DNA of 32,241 nucleotides, taken from the NCBI GenBank assembly GCA_023488885.1, contig JAMDDH010000026.1:1-32241 (forward strand), given 5' to 3'. Source of the stretch: Thermoplasmatota archaeon. GTDB lineage: Archaea > Thermoplasmatota > Thermoplasmata > Thermoplasmatales > Thermoplasmataceae. The stretch's first letter is position 1. Every line of letters begins with the position of its first letter. Of this stretch, positions 24,850 to 31,620 are shown piece by piece. The notes under the pieces were generated by a model. That model ran no database searches. It saw only the letters and a program-made list of their open reading frames with translations, and had not been told where the DNA came from. The position numbers were made by a program, and so were the translations under genes.

Positions 24850-26091
24850 TCATGCTTCGTTTTCCTTCAGGAATTCCCTTATGAGCGAAGTTGCGTATAC
24901 TCCTCTTCCCAGCTGGAAATCCAGTATTCCACCTTCGAGTATGGAAAAATTGAGAGGTTTGCACGAGATAATTCTTCTTTCGCCCTTTGATGAGAGGTCC
25001 GGATAACCGGAGATCCTGAACATACGGGTATCCAACTTCTCCTCCTCAAGAATCTGCGCTTCAAGTTCCCCAGGACCATCTCTGGATATTTCTGTTTCGT
25101 ATCCGAAGATAGGTATAGTCGGTCTCAGCCTGTCTGAATTCACCATACCCTGAATCTTTTCGAGATTAATCCTGTTCACTGAAATTCCCTGGCTTTTATC
25201 CGGGTTGAAAAGATAATCGACAGGCATGACAATATCACCCGGAAAAATCTGGTTCATGCTTTCCGTGATTCGCATTCTCAAGGAAAGGATTCTATTGAAA
25301 ATGTAGGACTGGTAAGCGTGAATAAAGATCATGGATAGGTTTTTCGGGAAGACTGAAAATGCCTCTTTGAGGTTTCCATGCTGAATCATATACCCTAGAA
25401 GCGACCGTTCAAAGTTCAGAGTTTCAGGAAATTCCTTCATTGCAGCAACCGGATCATTATTCTTGGCGAAGTTGATCCTGTAATCTTCAGTGTCAAACTC
25501 GGGATCGTAAATATAAGTCCTTGCAGCCTCCTCGTATTCTCCCAGGGTGAGCATCTTTCCTATTTTGTGGGTATTGGTTCTGAGGCTCCCGAACCTCTGA
25601 AGTCCGAAGAAATTAGGGAAACCGCCTTTAAGATTCAACTCATCATGGATGTTTTTTACTGCTTCAATGTCGCGATCATTGATTTTAAGGTCGATTGTGA
25701 ACCTGTTTCCGAGAAGATCACCAAGACCTAGAATCTGGTTTGACCTGAAGGATTCGATTACCTCGCAGCCGCCTATATTAATTCCTGAGGGATCAAAATT
25801 GTGATTAAGGCAAAAGTACTGGGTTGTTTTTCCCCTCTTATCCTTTGTCCCGCAGTAAGTGATCCGCTTCTTGCTGATACCAAGGTATCTGGCGAGATAA
25901 ATCAGGAACCTGTTTGTATCCCAGTTCGTGAGTCTCACCTTTAGAATAGTATATTTCCCATCCTCAGCCCTCGAAATGATCTTCGGTATCTCTTCAACAA
26001 CGAAGTCCTCCGCCTGCGATTTCAGGATACCTCTAACGCCGGGAGAGGTTGAAGCGTAGCCGCTAATTCCAGCCAGTTTTTCAGCATCAAT
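24850..26091 (-). CDS. truD: tRNA pseudouridine synthase D, 5' end lacks a standard start codon
   Basis: TruD-family enzyme making pseudouridine-13 in tRNA. The catalytic Asp is in GTKDKRGKTTQ, residue 84 in the long form. The motifs LLGNRFTIDL and NFFGLQRFG are present. The first standard start is GTG 25938 (362 aa), but the frame stays open upstream and encodes the expected N-terminus, GYASTSPGVRGIL then AEDFVVEEI. I therefore extend it to ATT 26091 (413 aa), 1 nt after the mqnC stop. The stop bounding this frame upstream is at 26110-26112, and no ATG, GTG or TTG lies in between. Alternatively one A is missing from the A5 run at 26077-26081; with A6, ATG 26087 would be in frame. Confidence 0.88.
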   Translation of the reverse strand: MDAEKLAGISGYASTSPGVRGILKSQAEDFVVEEIPKIISRAEDGKYTILKVRLTNWDTNRFLIYLARYLGISKKRITYCGTKDKRGKTTQYFCLNHNFDPSGINIGGCEVIESFRSNQILGLGDLLGNRFTIDLKINDRDIEAVKNIHDELNLKGGFPNFFGLQRFGSLRTNTHKIGKMLTLGEYEEAARTYIYDPEFDTEDYRINFAKNNDPVAAMKEFPETLNFERSLLGYMIQHGNLKEAFSVFPKNLSMIFIHAYQSYIFNRILSLRMRITESMNQIFPGDIVMPVDYLFNPDKSQGISVNRINLEKIQGMVNSDRLRPTIPIFGYETEISRDGPGELEAQILEEEKLDTRMFRISGYPDLSSKGERRIISCKPLNFSILEGGILDFQLGRGVYATSLIREFLKENEA

Positions 26092-26092
26092 T

Positions 26093-27202
26093 TTAAGTGT
26101 CGTAATATCTTATCACACGATACTGGTTATCTCTTTCCACCGGGATCAGGCCTATTTGAGACAGACTCTGTACAATCAATTCCTTTCTGAGATTCCCGAC
26201 ACGTTTACCTGTAGCGGGAATGACTTTTTCATCATATATGGTACCTCCCCAATCATTTGCCCCGAACAGAACTGCCATCTGCCCCATCTGGAGTCCGTTG
26301 GTGAGCCATGAACTCTGTATTACCGGTATGGAATTATTTAGTACTATCCTTGAAATTGCTATGTTTCTGAGGACGTCTGCACCGCCAGTCCTGTATTTCA
26401 CAATCCCCTTCTTCTGGAGATCGGTATTTCCCGGTTCAAAATTCCAGGGTGTGAAGCTCATGAAACCGTTGTATTTCTTCTGCAGTTCGACAATTGAGAG
26501 GAGATGATCCGCCTTGTGCTTTGACTCCTCAACATGACCGAACATCATTGTCGCTGAACTCCTGACTCCCAGTTTATGGGCTTCTTCCATCACGCCGAGC
26601 CATTCATTCCCGCTGTTGATCGGTCTTCCGAGGATTTTCCTGACTTCCGCCGATATAATCTCGGCACCTGCTCCCGGTATAGTCTCCAATCCACTTTCCA
26701 CAAGTGCGGATATGGTTTCTTTTACACTAATGTGCTCTTTCCGAGATATGAAGGTAATTTCTGAAGTTGAGAGGCCGTGTATTCCCAGTTCAGGGAATCT
26801 CGACCTTATTGCGCTGAAAAGGTCGGTATAGTACTGGAGAGGCAGATCAGGATTGACTCCGCCCTGAATCAAAAGCTGCCTTATACCTAAGTTGTTGTAA
26901 TAATGGTCAATTTTTCTTATCACCTCTTCTTTTGAAAGAAGATATGCATCCGGCTCAGAGCCTGTTCTGTAGAAAGCACAGAAATTACATCTTACGTTGC
27001 ATATATTGGTGTAGTTTAGAATCATGTTGGAGACAAATGACACGTACCTTCCTGAGATGCCGACGGCAAGGTTTCTGGCCATTTTCCCAAGCGAGTTCAG
27101 ATCAGCCTCATCATACATGTAAATTATATCTTCCCTGTCCGGCGTATCGCCAGAAAGTACTTTTTCATAGATGCCTTCCAAGGGTTCGGCCTGCTTGAGC
27201 AT
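26093..27202 (-). CDS. mqnC: Cyclic dehypoxanthine futalosine synthase
   Basis: Radical SAM enzyme that cyclises dehypoxanthine futalosine in the futalosine route to menaquinone. The 4Fe-4S cysteines C68, C72 and C75 lie in NICNVRCNFCAFYR; CAFYR is typical of MqnC rather than MqnE. QGGVNPDLP, ETIPGAGAEI, SSATMMFGHVEE and the tail FGANDWGG also fit MqnC. The 369 aa length is normal. ATG 27202 has GTAGGGG directly upstream, and a TATA-like box lies at 27231-27240. It diverges from mqnE and is followed by truD with essentially no gap. Confidence 0.93.
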   Translation of the reverse strand: MLKQAEPLEGIYEKVLSGDTPDREDIIYMYDEADLNSLGKMARNLAVGISGRYVSFVSNMILNYTNICNVRCNFCAFYRTGSEPDAYLLSKEEVIRKIDHYYNNLGIRQLLIQGGVNPDLPLQYYTDLFSAIRSRFPELGIHGLSTSEITFISRKEHISVKETISALVESGLETIPGAGAEIISAEVRKILGRPINSGNEWLGVMEEAHKLGVRSSATMMFGHVEESKHKADHLLSIVELQKKYNGFMSFTPWNFEPGNTDLQKKGIVKYRTGGADVLRNIAISRIVLNNSIPVIQSSWLTNGLQMGQMAVLFGANDWGGTIYDEKVIPATGKRVGNLRKELIVQSLSQIGLIPVERDNQYRVIRYYDT

Positions 27203-27230
27203 CCCCTACTATTTGTTTTTAAGTAATAAT

Positions 27231-27240
27231 CCTTTTTATA
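27231..27240 (-). promoter_or_regulatory. TATA-like box of mqnC
   Basis: Minus-strand TATAAAAAGG lies 29-38 nt upstream of the mqnC ATG. It implies a short leader of about 10 nt with a GGGG ribosome-binding site. Confidence 0.45.
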
Positions 27241-27332
27241 ATGGGAGGCTGGCTGGAGCATTCAGTAAAGCCGAAAGCCACAGTATTTCAATGGGTTCTG
27301 GCCTGAAGGCATAATTCAATCTGGGAAATCGT

Positions 27333-27340
27333 TATTTAAA
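27333..27340 (+). promoter_or_regulatory. TATA-like box of mqnE
   Basis: TATTTAAA lies 20-27 nt upstream of the mqnE ATG, consistent with a leaderless transcript. Confidence 0.5.
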
Positions 27341-27359
27341 GGAAACACATCGGTAATGC

Positions 27360-28475
27360 ATGGAAGAGTACCTCGACTATCCGGTACAATACTGGACTGA
27401 ATACGTTCTGGAACACTACCCTCTCAACTTTAGCGAATCACTCGGTATGGTCAAGGAACTTGATCTGCCGCAACTGATGAGGATTGCGAATTTTCTCACT
27501 TCAAGACAGGTTGGAAATACCGTGACTTACGCTGTTTCCTACAACATTAATTATTCAAACTACTGTGCTGCAAGTTGTCCTATTTGTGCATTTTATGTGC
27601 CTATAAAGCTGAAAGGCAAGACGAACGGCGGCTATGAACTCTCAATCGAAGACGTGAAGAAAGACCTTGAAAAGGCCAGGGATCTTGGAGCCACGGAAAT
27701 ACACATAGTCGGAGGGTTCAACCCGGATCTTCCTCTGGAATATTATGAGGACGTTTTCAGGACTGTAAAGGAATACCTTCCCGGGGTTACCCTGAAAGCA
27801 CTCACAATACCAGAGATCGATTTCATAGCCAGCACAAGCGGAAATTCAATAAGGGATGTAATAGAACGATTCAAGGCTGCCGGAATGGATGCCCATACAG
27901 GTGGTGGAGCCGAGATATTCGATCCTGAGGTGAGAAAGCAGATAACCACGAAGGAGAAAATCTCAGGCGAAAAGTGGCTTGAGGACGCCAAGATCATACA
28001 CAGTCTGGGAGTTCCGGGCAACTCAACCATGACATATGGCCATGTGGAAAAGATCGATCAAATTATTGATCACATAATTAAAATCAGGGACAATCAGAGG
28101 GAAATTCCTGGGTTCCTGTCATTCATACCCCTAAAATTCAGCCCTGACAATACACCTCTCCAGAAGATGGGAAAGGTTAAACTGCCAGCGTCCGGGGAGA
28201 CCGATCTGAAGGTCATAGCGCTTGCCAGGATCATAGGCGGTCAAGACCTTACAAACATCAGCGTCTACTGGGTCTCACTGGGGAAGGAGATCTCCCAGGT
28301 TGCATTGAACGGAGGTGGCAATGACCTTGTTGGTACTGCATTCAGCGAAAAAATATTCGGCGCCACCGACAGGAAAGAGGGTACGACCATAGAAGAATTA
28401 AACAACCTCATCAGGCAAATTGGAAAAATACCTGCCCAGAGGGACACATTCTACCAGATCAAAAGATACGGGTAA
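27360..28475 (+). CDS. mqnE: Aminodeoxyfutalosine synthase
   Basis: Radical SAM enzyme that joins the MqnA product to the adenosyl group to give 6-amino-6-deoxyfutalosine. Cluster cysteines C69, C73 and C76 are in NYCAASCPICAF. EIHIVGGFNPDLPLEYY, TLKALTIPEIDF, HTGGGAEIFDPEVR and NSTMTYGHVE are typical of MqnE/CofH-like proteins, and SVYWVSLGKEISQVAL matches the MqnE C-terminal region. The 371 aa length is normal. Its paralogue mqnC is divergent, sharing a 157-nt promoter region. It ends 4 nt before the convergent 65-aa gene. Confidence 0.92.
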   Translation: MEEYLDYPVQYWTEYVLEHYPLNFSESLGMVKELDLPQLMRIANFLTSRQVGNTVTYAVSYNINYSNYCAASCPICAFYVPIKLKGKTNGGYELSIEDVKKDLEKARDLGATEIHIVGGFNPDLPLEYYEDVFRTVKEYLPGVTLKALTIPEIDFIASTSGNSIRDVIERFKAAGMDAHTGGGAEIFDPEVRKQITTKEKISGEKWLEDAKIIHSLGVPGNSTMTYGHVEKIDQIIDHIIKIRDNQREIPGFLSFIPLKFSPDNTPLQKMGKVKLPASGETDLKVIALARIIGGQDLTNISVYWVSLGKEISQVALNGGGNDLVGTAFSEKIFGATDRKEGTTIEELNNLIRQIGKIPAQRDTFYQIKRYG

Positions 28476-28479
28476 TATC

Positions 28480-28677
28480 TCACGGTCTGTGGGAATTTCC
28501 TGGTTTCTGGGTTAAGTGAGATAGCACATTGTGCGCGTGCGTCCATGTAGGGACGTGCTGAAGTGCCATTACCAGCCCATGGGCATTCCCGGTTGCAACC
28601 GCAACTGCGCCAGTCGCTCCGGCAACGCCAACTGTTGCAAGCACTATCTTTGCTAAGGCAAGTCCCGTTAAACTCAT
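28480..28677 (-). CDS. Small protein with one hydrophobic N-terminal segment, unknown
   Basis: 65 aa. Residues 4-30 are a Gly/Ala/Val-rich hydrophobic segment, probably one transmembrane helix or signal anchor. A His/Trp-rich tail follows, with NAHGLVMALQHVP then TWTHAHNVLSHL. Several histidines (in NAHG, LQHV, THAHN, LSHL) could bind metal or haem, but nothing proves this. ATG 28677 begins the only coherent frame in the interval. It lies between mqnE (convergent) and an unknown coiled-coil gene upstream on the same strand, so a quinone- or membrane-linked role is only a guess. Confidence 0.55.
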   Translation of the reverse strand: MSLTGLALAKIVLATVGVAGATGAVAVATGNAHGLVMALQHVPTWTHAHNVLSHLTQKPGNSHRP

Positions 28678-28748
28678 TATGTTTTATTAGATTTATTGTA
28701 ATGTAACTTCTGGTACAATCTCGCGAATTAGTATCGATCTGCCATATT

Positions 28749-28774
28749 GCCGTAACTGAAAAAAATACCACGGC
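28749..28774 (-). terminator. T-tract with short stem after the coiled-coil gene
   Basis: Immediately after the stop of the coiled-coil gene the minus strand reads GCCGT, a T7-containing loop, then ACGGC. The U-rich run would suffice for archaeal termination; the 5-bp stem is weak. Confidence 0.45.
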
Positions 28775-29365
28775 TTATTTTTTCTCGTCTTTATTCACTT
28801 TTTTGTAAATCTGATCTACAACATTTTTCAGGTCGTTGATTCCTTCAACTATTTTCGGTATATTCTCATTGTACATTTTTTCCAGTCTGTCCATTTTTTG
28901 TATCATAAAATCGACCCTTTTCTGGAAATTCTCCGGAACTGTTCTCTCTGAACTGGGAGCAATCTCCACTTCGGTAGTTAATAGATTCTCTCTCACAAGA
29001 CTATCGGAAGCTTTTCTTTCATAGGTTCCGATGACTGACTTGGATTCGAGCATGAAATCCTTTGCTGAAACATATTTTGAAAATATATAATCTGAAAACT
29101 TAACGCCCATGCTCATGGCTGCCTCGCATTCCCTCTGTTCCAGAAGTTTTGACAGACCGTTGGAATAGACCACTCTAACTTTTGCCTGATCGCACATCGG
29201 AAATTCAAACGTCTTAATCTTCTCGTCTATTCTGCTTTGAAGATCAGCATAAACCGTAAAATTGAGTTTTCCCTTGAGGGAACTTATCTCTCTTTTTAAC
29301 TCTACGAGCTTTTTGTAGCTGCTTATATCTCTTATCGAGTCTCGTAGGGTGTTGTGGTTTATCAC
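28775..29365 (-). CDS. Coiled-coil protein of unknown function
   Basis: 196 aa, soluble and charged. The N-terminal helix has a heptad-like pattern (YKKLVELKREISSLKGKL), and a longer C-terminal coiled coil spans about 150-192, ending in a Lys-rich tail. The middle has FEFPMCDQAKVRVVYSNGL and CEAAMSMGVKFSDYIFSKYV, with two cysteines and no known catalytic motif. The start is GTG 29365, with TTAAAAAGG 29-37 nt upstream. I recognise no family. It sits between mqnE and mqnA without an obvious pathway role. Confidence 0.7.
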   Translation of the reverse strand: MINHNTLRDSIRDISSYKKLVELKREISSLKGKLNFTVYADLQSRIDEKIKTFEFPMCDQAKVRVVYSNGLSKLLEQRECEAAMSMGVKFSDYIFSKYVSAKDFMLESKSVIGTYERKASDSLVRENLLTTEVEIAPSSERTVPENFQKRVDFMIQKMDRLEKMYNENIPKIVEGINDLKNVVDQIYKKVNKDEKK

Positions 29366-29393
29366 TGAAGTCTATCTAATGCTTAGACTAAAA

Positions 29394-29402
29394 CCTTTTT
29401 AA
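29394..29402 (-). promoter_or_regulatory. TATA-like box of the coiled-coil gene
   Basis: Minus-strand TTAAAAAGG lies 29-37 nt upstream of the GTG at 29365. Confidence 0.4.
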
Positions 29403-29411
29403 TGTTTGCTG

Positions 29412-29440
29412 TTGGCAAATAATTTTAAATTGGCAGATAA
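29412..29440. repeat. Direct repeat pair flanking an AT-rich box
   Basis: TTGGCAAATAA (29412-29422) and TTGGCAGATAA (29430-29440) differ at one base and start 18 nt apart, with ATTTTAA between them. They could be paired regulator sites on the promoter of the coiled-coil gene. Confidence 0.35.
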
Positions 29441-29479
29441 ATGTGTCCTTCACCCGCTGTATGAACAATGTGGCACCAA

Positions 29480-29497
29480 TTGCGAAATATTTCGCAA
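29480..29497. promoter_or_regulatory. 18-bp perfect palindrome upstream of mqnA
   Basis: TTGCGAAATATTTCGCAA is fully self-complementary without a spacer. It lies 168-185 nt upstream of mqnA and 115-132 nt upstream of the coiled-coil gene. The perfect dyad suggests a dimeric regulator's operator; no matching regulator is identified in the window. Confidence 0.5.
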
Positions 29498-29630
29498 AGG
29501 AGTTTTGTCCGGTCAATCTAATATGAAATGAAGAAAGAGATGCTGTTGCATGCTGCTGTGCTGGCGAAAATTATGTTTTTTCACCGCGATCAGCACCGAC
29601 AACCACGAAAAACCAGTTTGTTGGAATTAT

Positions 29631-29638
29631 CTTTTAAA
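29631..29638 (+). promoter_or_regulatory. TATA-like box of mqnA
   Basis: CTTTTAAA lies 27-34 nt upstream of the mqnA ATG. Confidence 0.45.
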
Positions 29639-29664
29639 CAGAACGGGATATCTGATAGCTTCGA

Positions 29665-30405
29665 ATGATTGGATTAATCAACTTTGCTCATAGTGATCCA
29701 CTCTACAACGCCTTCCCTGACAAATCGCTCATAGTTCGGGACACGCCTAAGAATCTTATTTCACGAATACTGTACGGCGAATTGAAATGTGGAATGGTAT
29801 CTCTGGTCGAATATATCCGTAACCAGGATAGGCTCGAACTTGTGGAGTCAGCAACAATCAGGTCTTCAAGGGAGGTAATGTCGGCAATTCTTGTATCCAG
29901 AAAAACCAGAATAGAAGCTCCTCTCAGAATATCGGTTACTGAACACACCAGGACCACGGAATTCTATACCGAGATGATTCTCAGGAAACTCAAACTTCCT
30001 TACGAACTCATACATAGCAGGGAACGCGAGGCATCAAAACTCCTAGACGAAGCGGAGTACGCTCTTGTGATAGGAGATGAAGCCCTTAGAGTATATTCTT
30101 CCGGTTTCAGGATAATATGGGACATAGGATTTGAATTCAATGCACGTTTTTCCATGGTACCGGTTTTCAGCGTCACTGTCAAGAGAAAAGGGGTGGATTG
30201 TTCCATGGAGATCAGGAACCTGAACGAAGCCATTACCAATTCCGGGAAATTCATTGATGCTGCAGTAAAAGAGAACAAAGATCGAATGAATTTGCCTAAA
30301 TCGATCCTGGATCTGTATTATAACAGAATGAGGTATGATTTCATACCCGGCGTGTCAAGGACTATAGAATTTTTATCGGGAGCGCTAGCTTCAAGCCAAT
30401 CTTGA
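29665..30405 (+). CDS. mqnA: Chorismate dehydratase (futalosine pathway)
   Basis: Converts chorismate to 3-enolpyruvylbenzoate, the first step of futalosine-dependent menaquinone synthesis. The 246 aa protein has the MqnA/MqnD periplasmic-binding-like fold. Marks are IGLINFAHSDPLYNAF at the start (family pattern of Asn-Phe then PLY), YGELKCGMVSLVEYIRN, RTTEFYTEMILRKL and EYALVIGDEALR. The N-terminal start and the VSLVEYIR block favour MqnA over MqnD. With mqnC and mqnE nearby, three of the pathway enzymes are present; mqnB and mqnD are not in this window. Confidence 0.85.
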   Translation: MIGLINFAHSDPLYNAFPDKSLIVRDTPKNLISRILYGELKCGMVSLVEYIRNQDRLELVESATIRSSREVMSAILVSRKTRIEAPLRISVTEHTRTTEFYTEMILRKLKLPYELIHSREREASKLLDEAEYALVIGDEALRVYSSGFRIIWDIGFEFNARFSMVPVFSVTVKRKGVDCSMEIRNLNEAITNSGKFIDAAVKENKDRMNLPKSILDLYYNRMRYDFIPGVSRTIEFLSGALASSQS

Positions 30406-30654
30406 ACAAAGTCTAATTCTTGTTAAAATATTCTGGCGTCCCATGTTTTAGCAAGCAACCATTTTTGCAATCCCTGCTTGCCTTAAGGGACCAGTATAGT
30501 CACACCGCATCAGGAAAATATGTCAATTAAACATTGAGTCAGTAAAACTTTTTTCTAAATATTAGGTTAAGGAAATTACCACAGATCCCAATGCGAGCAA
30601 GAAAATCTCGGGTGTAATAGACGGTGAGGAAACCAAGACAGAGGCAACAGGCAA
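30406..30654. other. Intergenic stretch after mqnA
   Basis: It contains T-rich sequence likely to end mqnA (for example the T6 run near 30550). From 30566 a plus-strand frame stays open to a TAG at 30739 but has no start codon until its last codons. No RNA gene or strong hairpin is seen. Confidence 0.5.
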
Positions 30655-30823
30655 TCACTGTACTATACCGGCACCATCGGGTACTATCAAAGATGAACTA
30701 TTCTCTTTCGGCTTAAAACTAATGTCATTTGCCGCATAGTTTTCAGAGAACTTATTCGCAAGAGAATCGCTTTCTATCCATGCATCATTCTTTTCCTTCT
30801 CAATTTCTCCTATTACGGCTAAC
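30655..30823 (-). pseudogene. Frame-shifted 3' extension of the envelope-protein gene
   Basis: Directly after the second membrane segment of the upstream gene, the +1 frame is open for about 56 codons to a TGA at 30657-30655. It encodes a protein-like charged tail: GEIEKEKNDAWIES, SLANKFSENYAAND and SFKPKENSSSLIVPDG. It has no start of its own and begins just after a TAA in that frame. Removing one T from the plus-strand TTTT run at 30824-30827 joins the two parts into one 317-aa protein. It is either a real frameshift mutation, a slippage site or a base-call error. Confidence 0.55.
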
Positions 30824-31609
30824 TTTTATGGTAACCACATAAAATAAAGCGACTCCTACTGCGAAGACTGCAGAAAATAATATCTGTGGCCCAACATAGA
30901 ATGGTAGCCAATCTAAAGGGTTTAACGCAACATTTGTATTATTCAAAGAAAATACTAGTTCTGTAGATGAATTTACAATAGGAAATATTGTACTAAATGG
31001 CTCCAGTATACCCGACCAAATTGTTGCAACATTTATGTGCATATTGCCGCTTATAACGGCACATTCCAAAGTGGGTACCGGCAAAACCGATTTATTATCA
31101 TACGGAACATTTTGAACCGCTATCTCTTCTGGTAATATGATCCCTTTCTTTGAAAATGGTTCATTTCCGTATAAAGGTCCGGAAGAATGAACCTGACCGT
31201 AAGTATTATTCCACAGTTTTATGTATGTGCCATCTTGGAGCTGGAAGTCTGGAATCAGCCATCGTGCCACATCCGAATTCATCGAAACCCTGATCTGATT
31301 TTCAAAGACCACAGAGTTGTTAAAACGATTTACTAATATTCCTTTCACAAGATAGGCATTATTATTGACATAAGAGATGCTAATTCCTCCGGCAAGGCCT
31401 ATTTGTGGTGCATTTATACCAATCCGATTGTTGTACACGGTGAAGCTGGAGTAAAAAAGATAATCCGCATGAAATCCTGTCGTTTGATCATTACTGCTTA
31501 ATCCACTCCTCACAAATTCCACTTCATAAAGCAAAGGAGACACCAATATTAACACTACACCGATAGTAAGAATGGTCAGTGCAATCGCCTTAAATCTGTT
31601 AATCCTCAT
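30800..31609 (-). CDS. Membrane-anchored envelope protein, unknown (probably frameshifted at 3' end)
   Basis: 269 aa as read. A basic N-terminus is followed by a transmembrane segment near 8-28, an extracytoplasmic region of about 200 residues rich in Asn, Ser and Tyr, and a second transmembrane segment near 238-261. Several N-x-S/T sequons (NNS, NKS, NSS, NNT) suggest glycosylation. It ends in a short basic tail, VSRNRRN, but the neighbouring frame continues with a plausible cytoplasmic domain. It follows the 195-aa gene by 11 nt on the same strand, so they are probably cotranscribed. AT-rich codon choice differs from the housekeeping genes upstream. No family recognised. Confidence 0.65.
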   Translation of the reverse strand: MRINRFKAIALTILTIGVVLILVSPLLYEVEFVRSGLSSNDQTTGFHADYLFYSSFTVYNNRIGINAPQIGLAGGISISYVNNNAYLVKGILVNRFNNSVVFENQIRVSMNSDVARWLIPDFQLQDGTYIKLWNNTYGQVHSSGPLYGNEPFSKKGIILPEEIAVQNVPYDNKSVLPVPTLECAVISGNMHINVATIWSGILEPFSTIFPIVNSSTELVFSLNNTNVALNPLDWLPFYVGPQILFSAVFAVGVALFYVVTIKVSRNRRN

Positions 31610-31620
31610 AATAATAAAAA

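Larger units (their letters stand above)
29366..29664. other. 299-nt divergent intergenic region with regulatory-looking repeats
   Basis: It lies between the coiled-coil gene and mqnA. It holds TATA-like boxes for both genes, a near-identical 11-nt direct repeat (29412-29422 and 29430-29440) around ATTTTAAA, and a perfect 18-bp palindrome (29480-29497). A 46-codon ORF (29528-29668) overlaps the mqnA start but contains the mqnA promoter and is not called. Confidence 0.6.

Noticed and set aside
28451-28771. 106-aa minus-strand frame over the 65-aa gene
   Set aside because: It is a different frame with scattered Cys/Ser/Arg residues; the 65-aa frame has a coherent hydrophobic segment.
29528-29668. 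46-codon ORF overlapping the mqnA start (ATGA)
   Set aside because: The mqnA TATA-like box lies inside it, the composition is unconvincing and no ribosome-binding site is evident.
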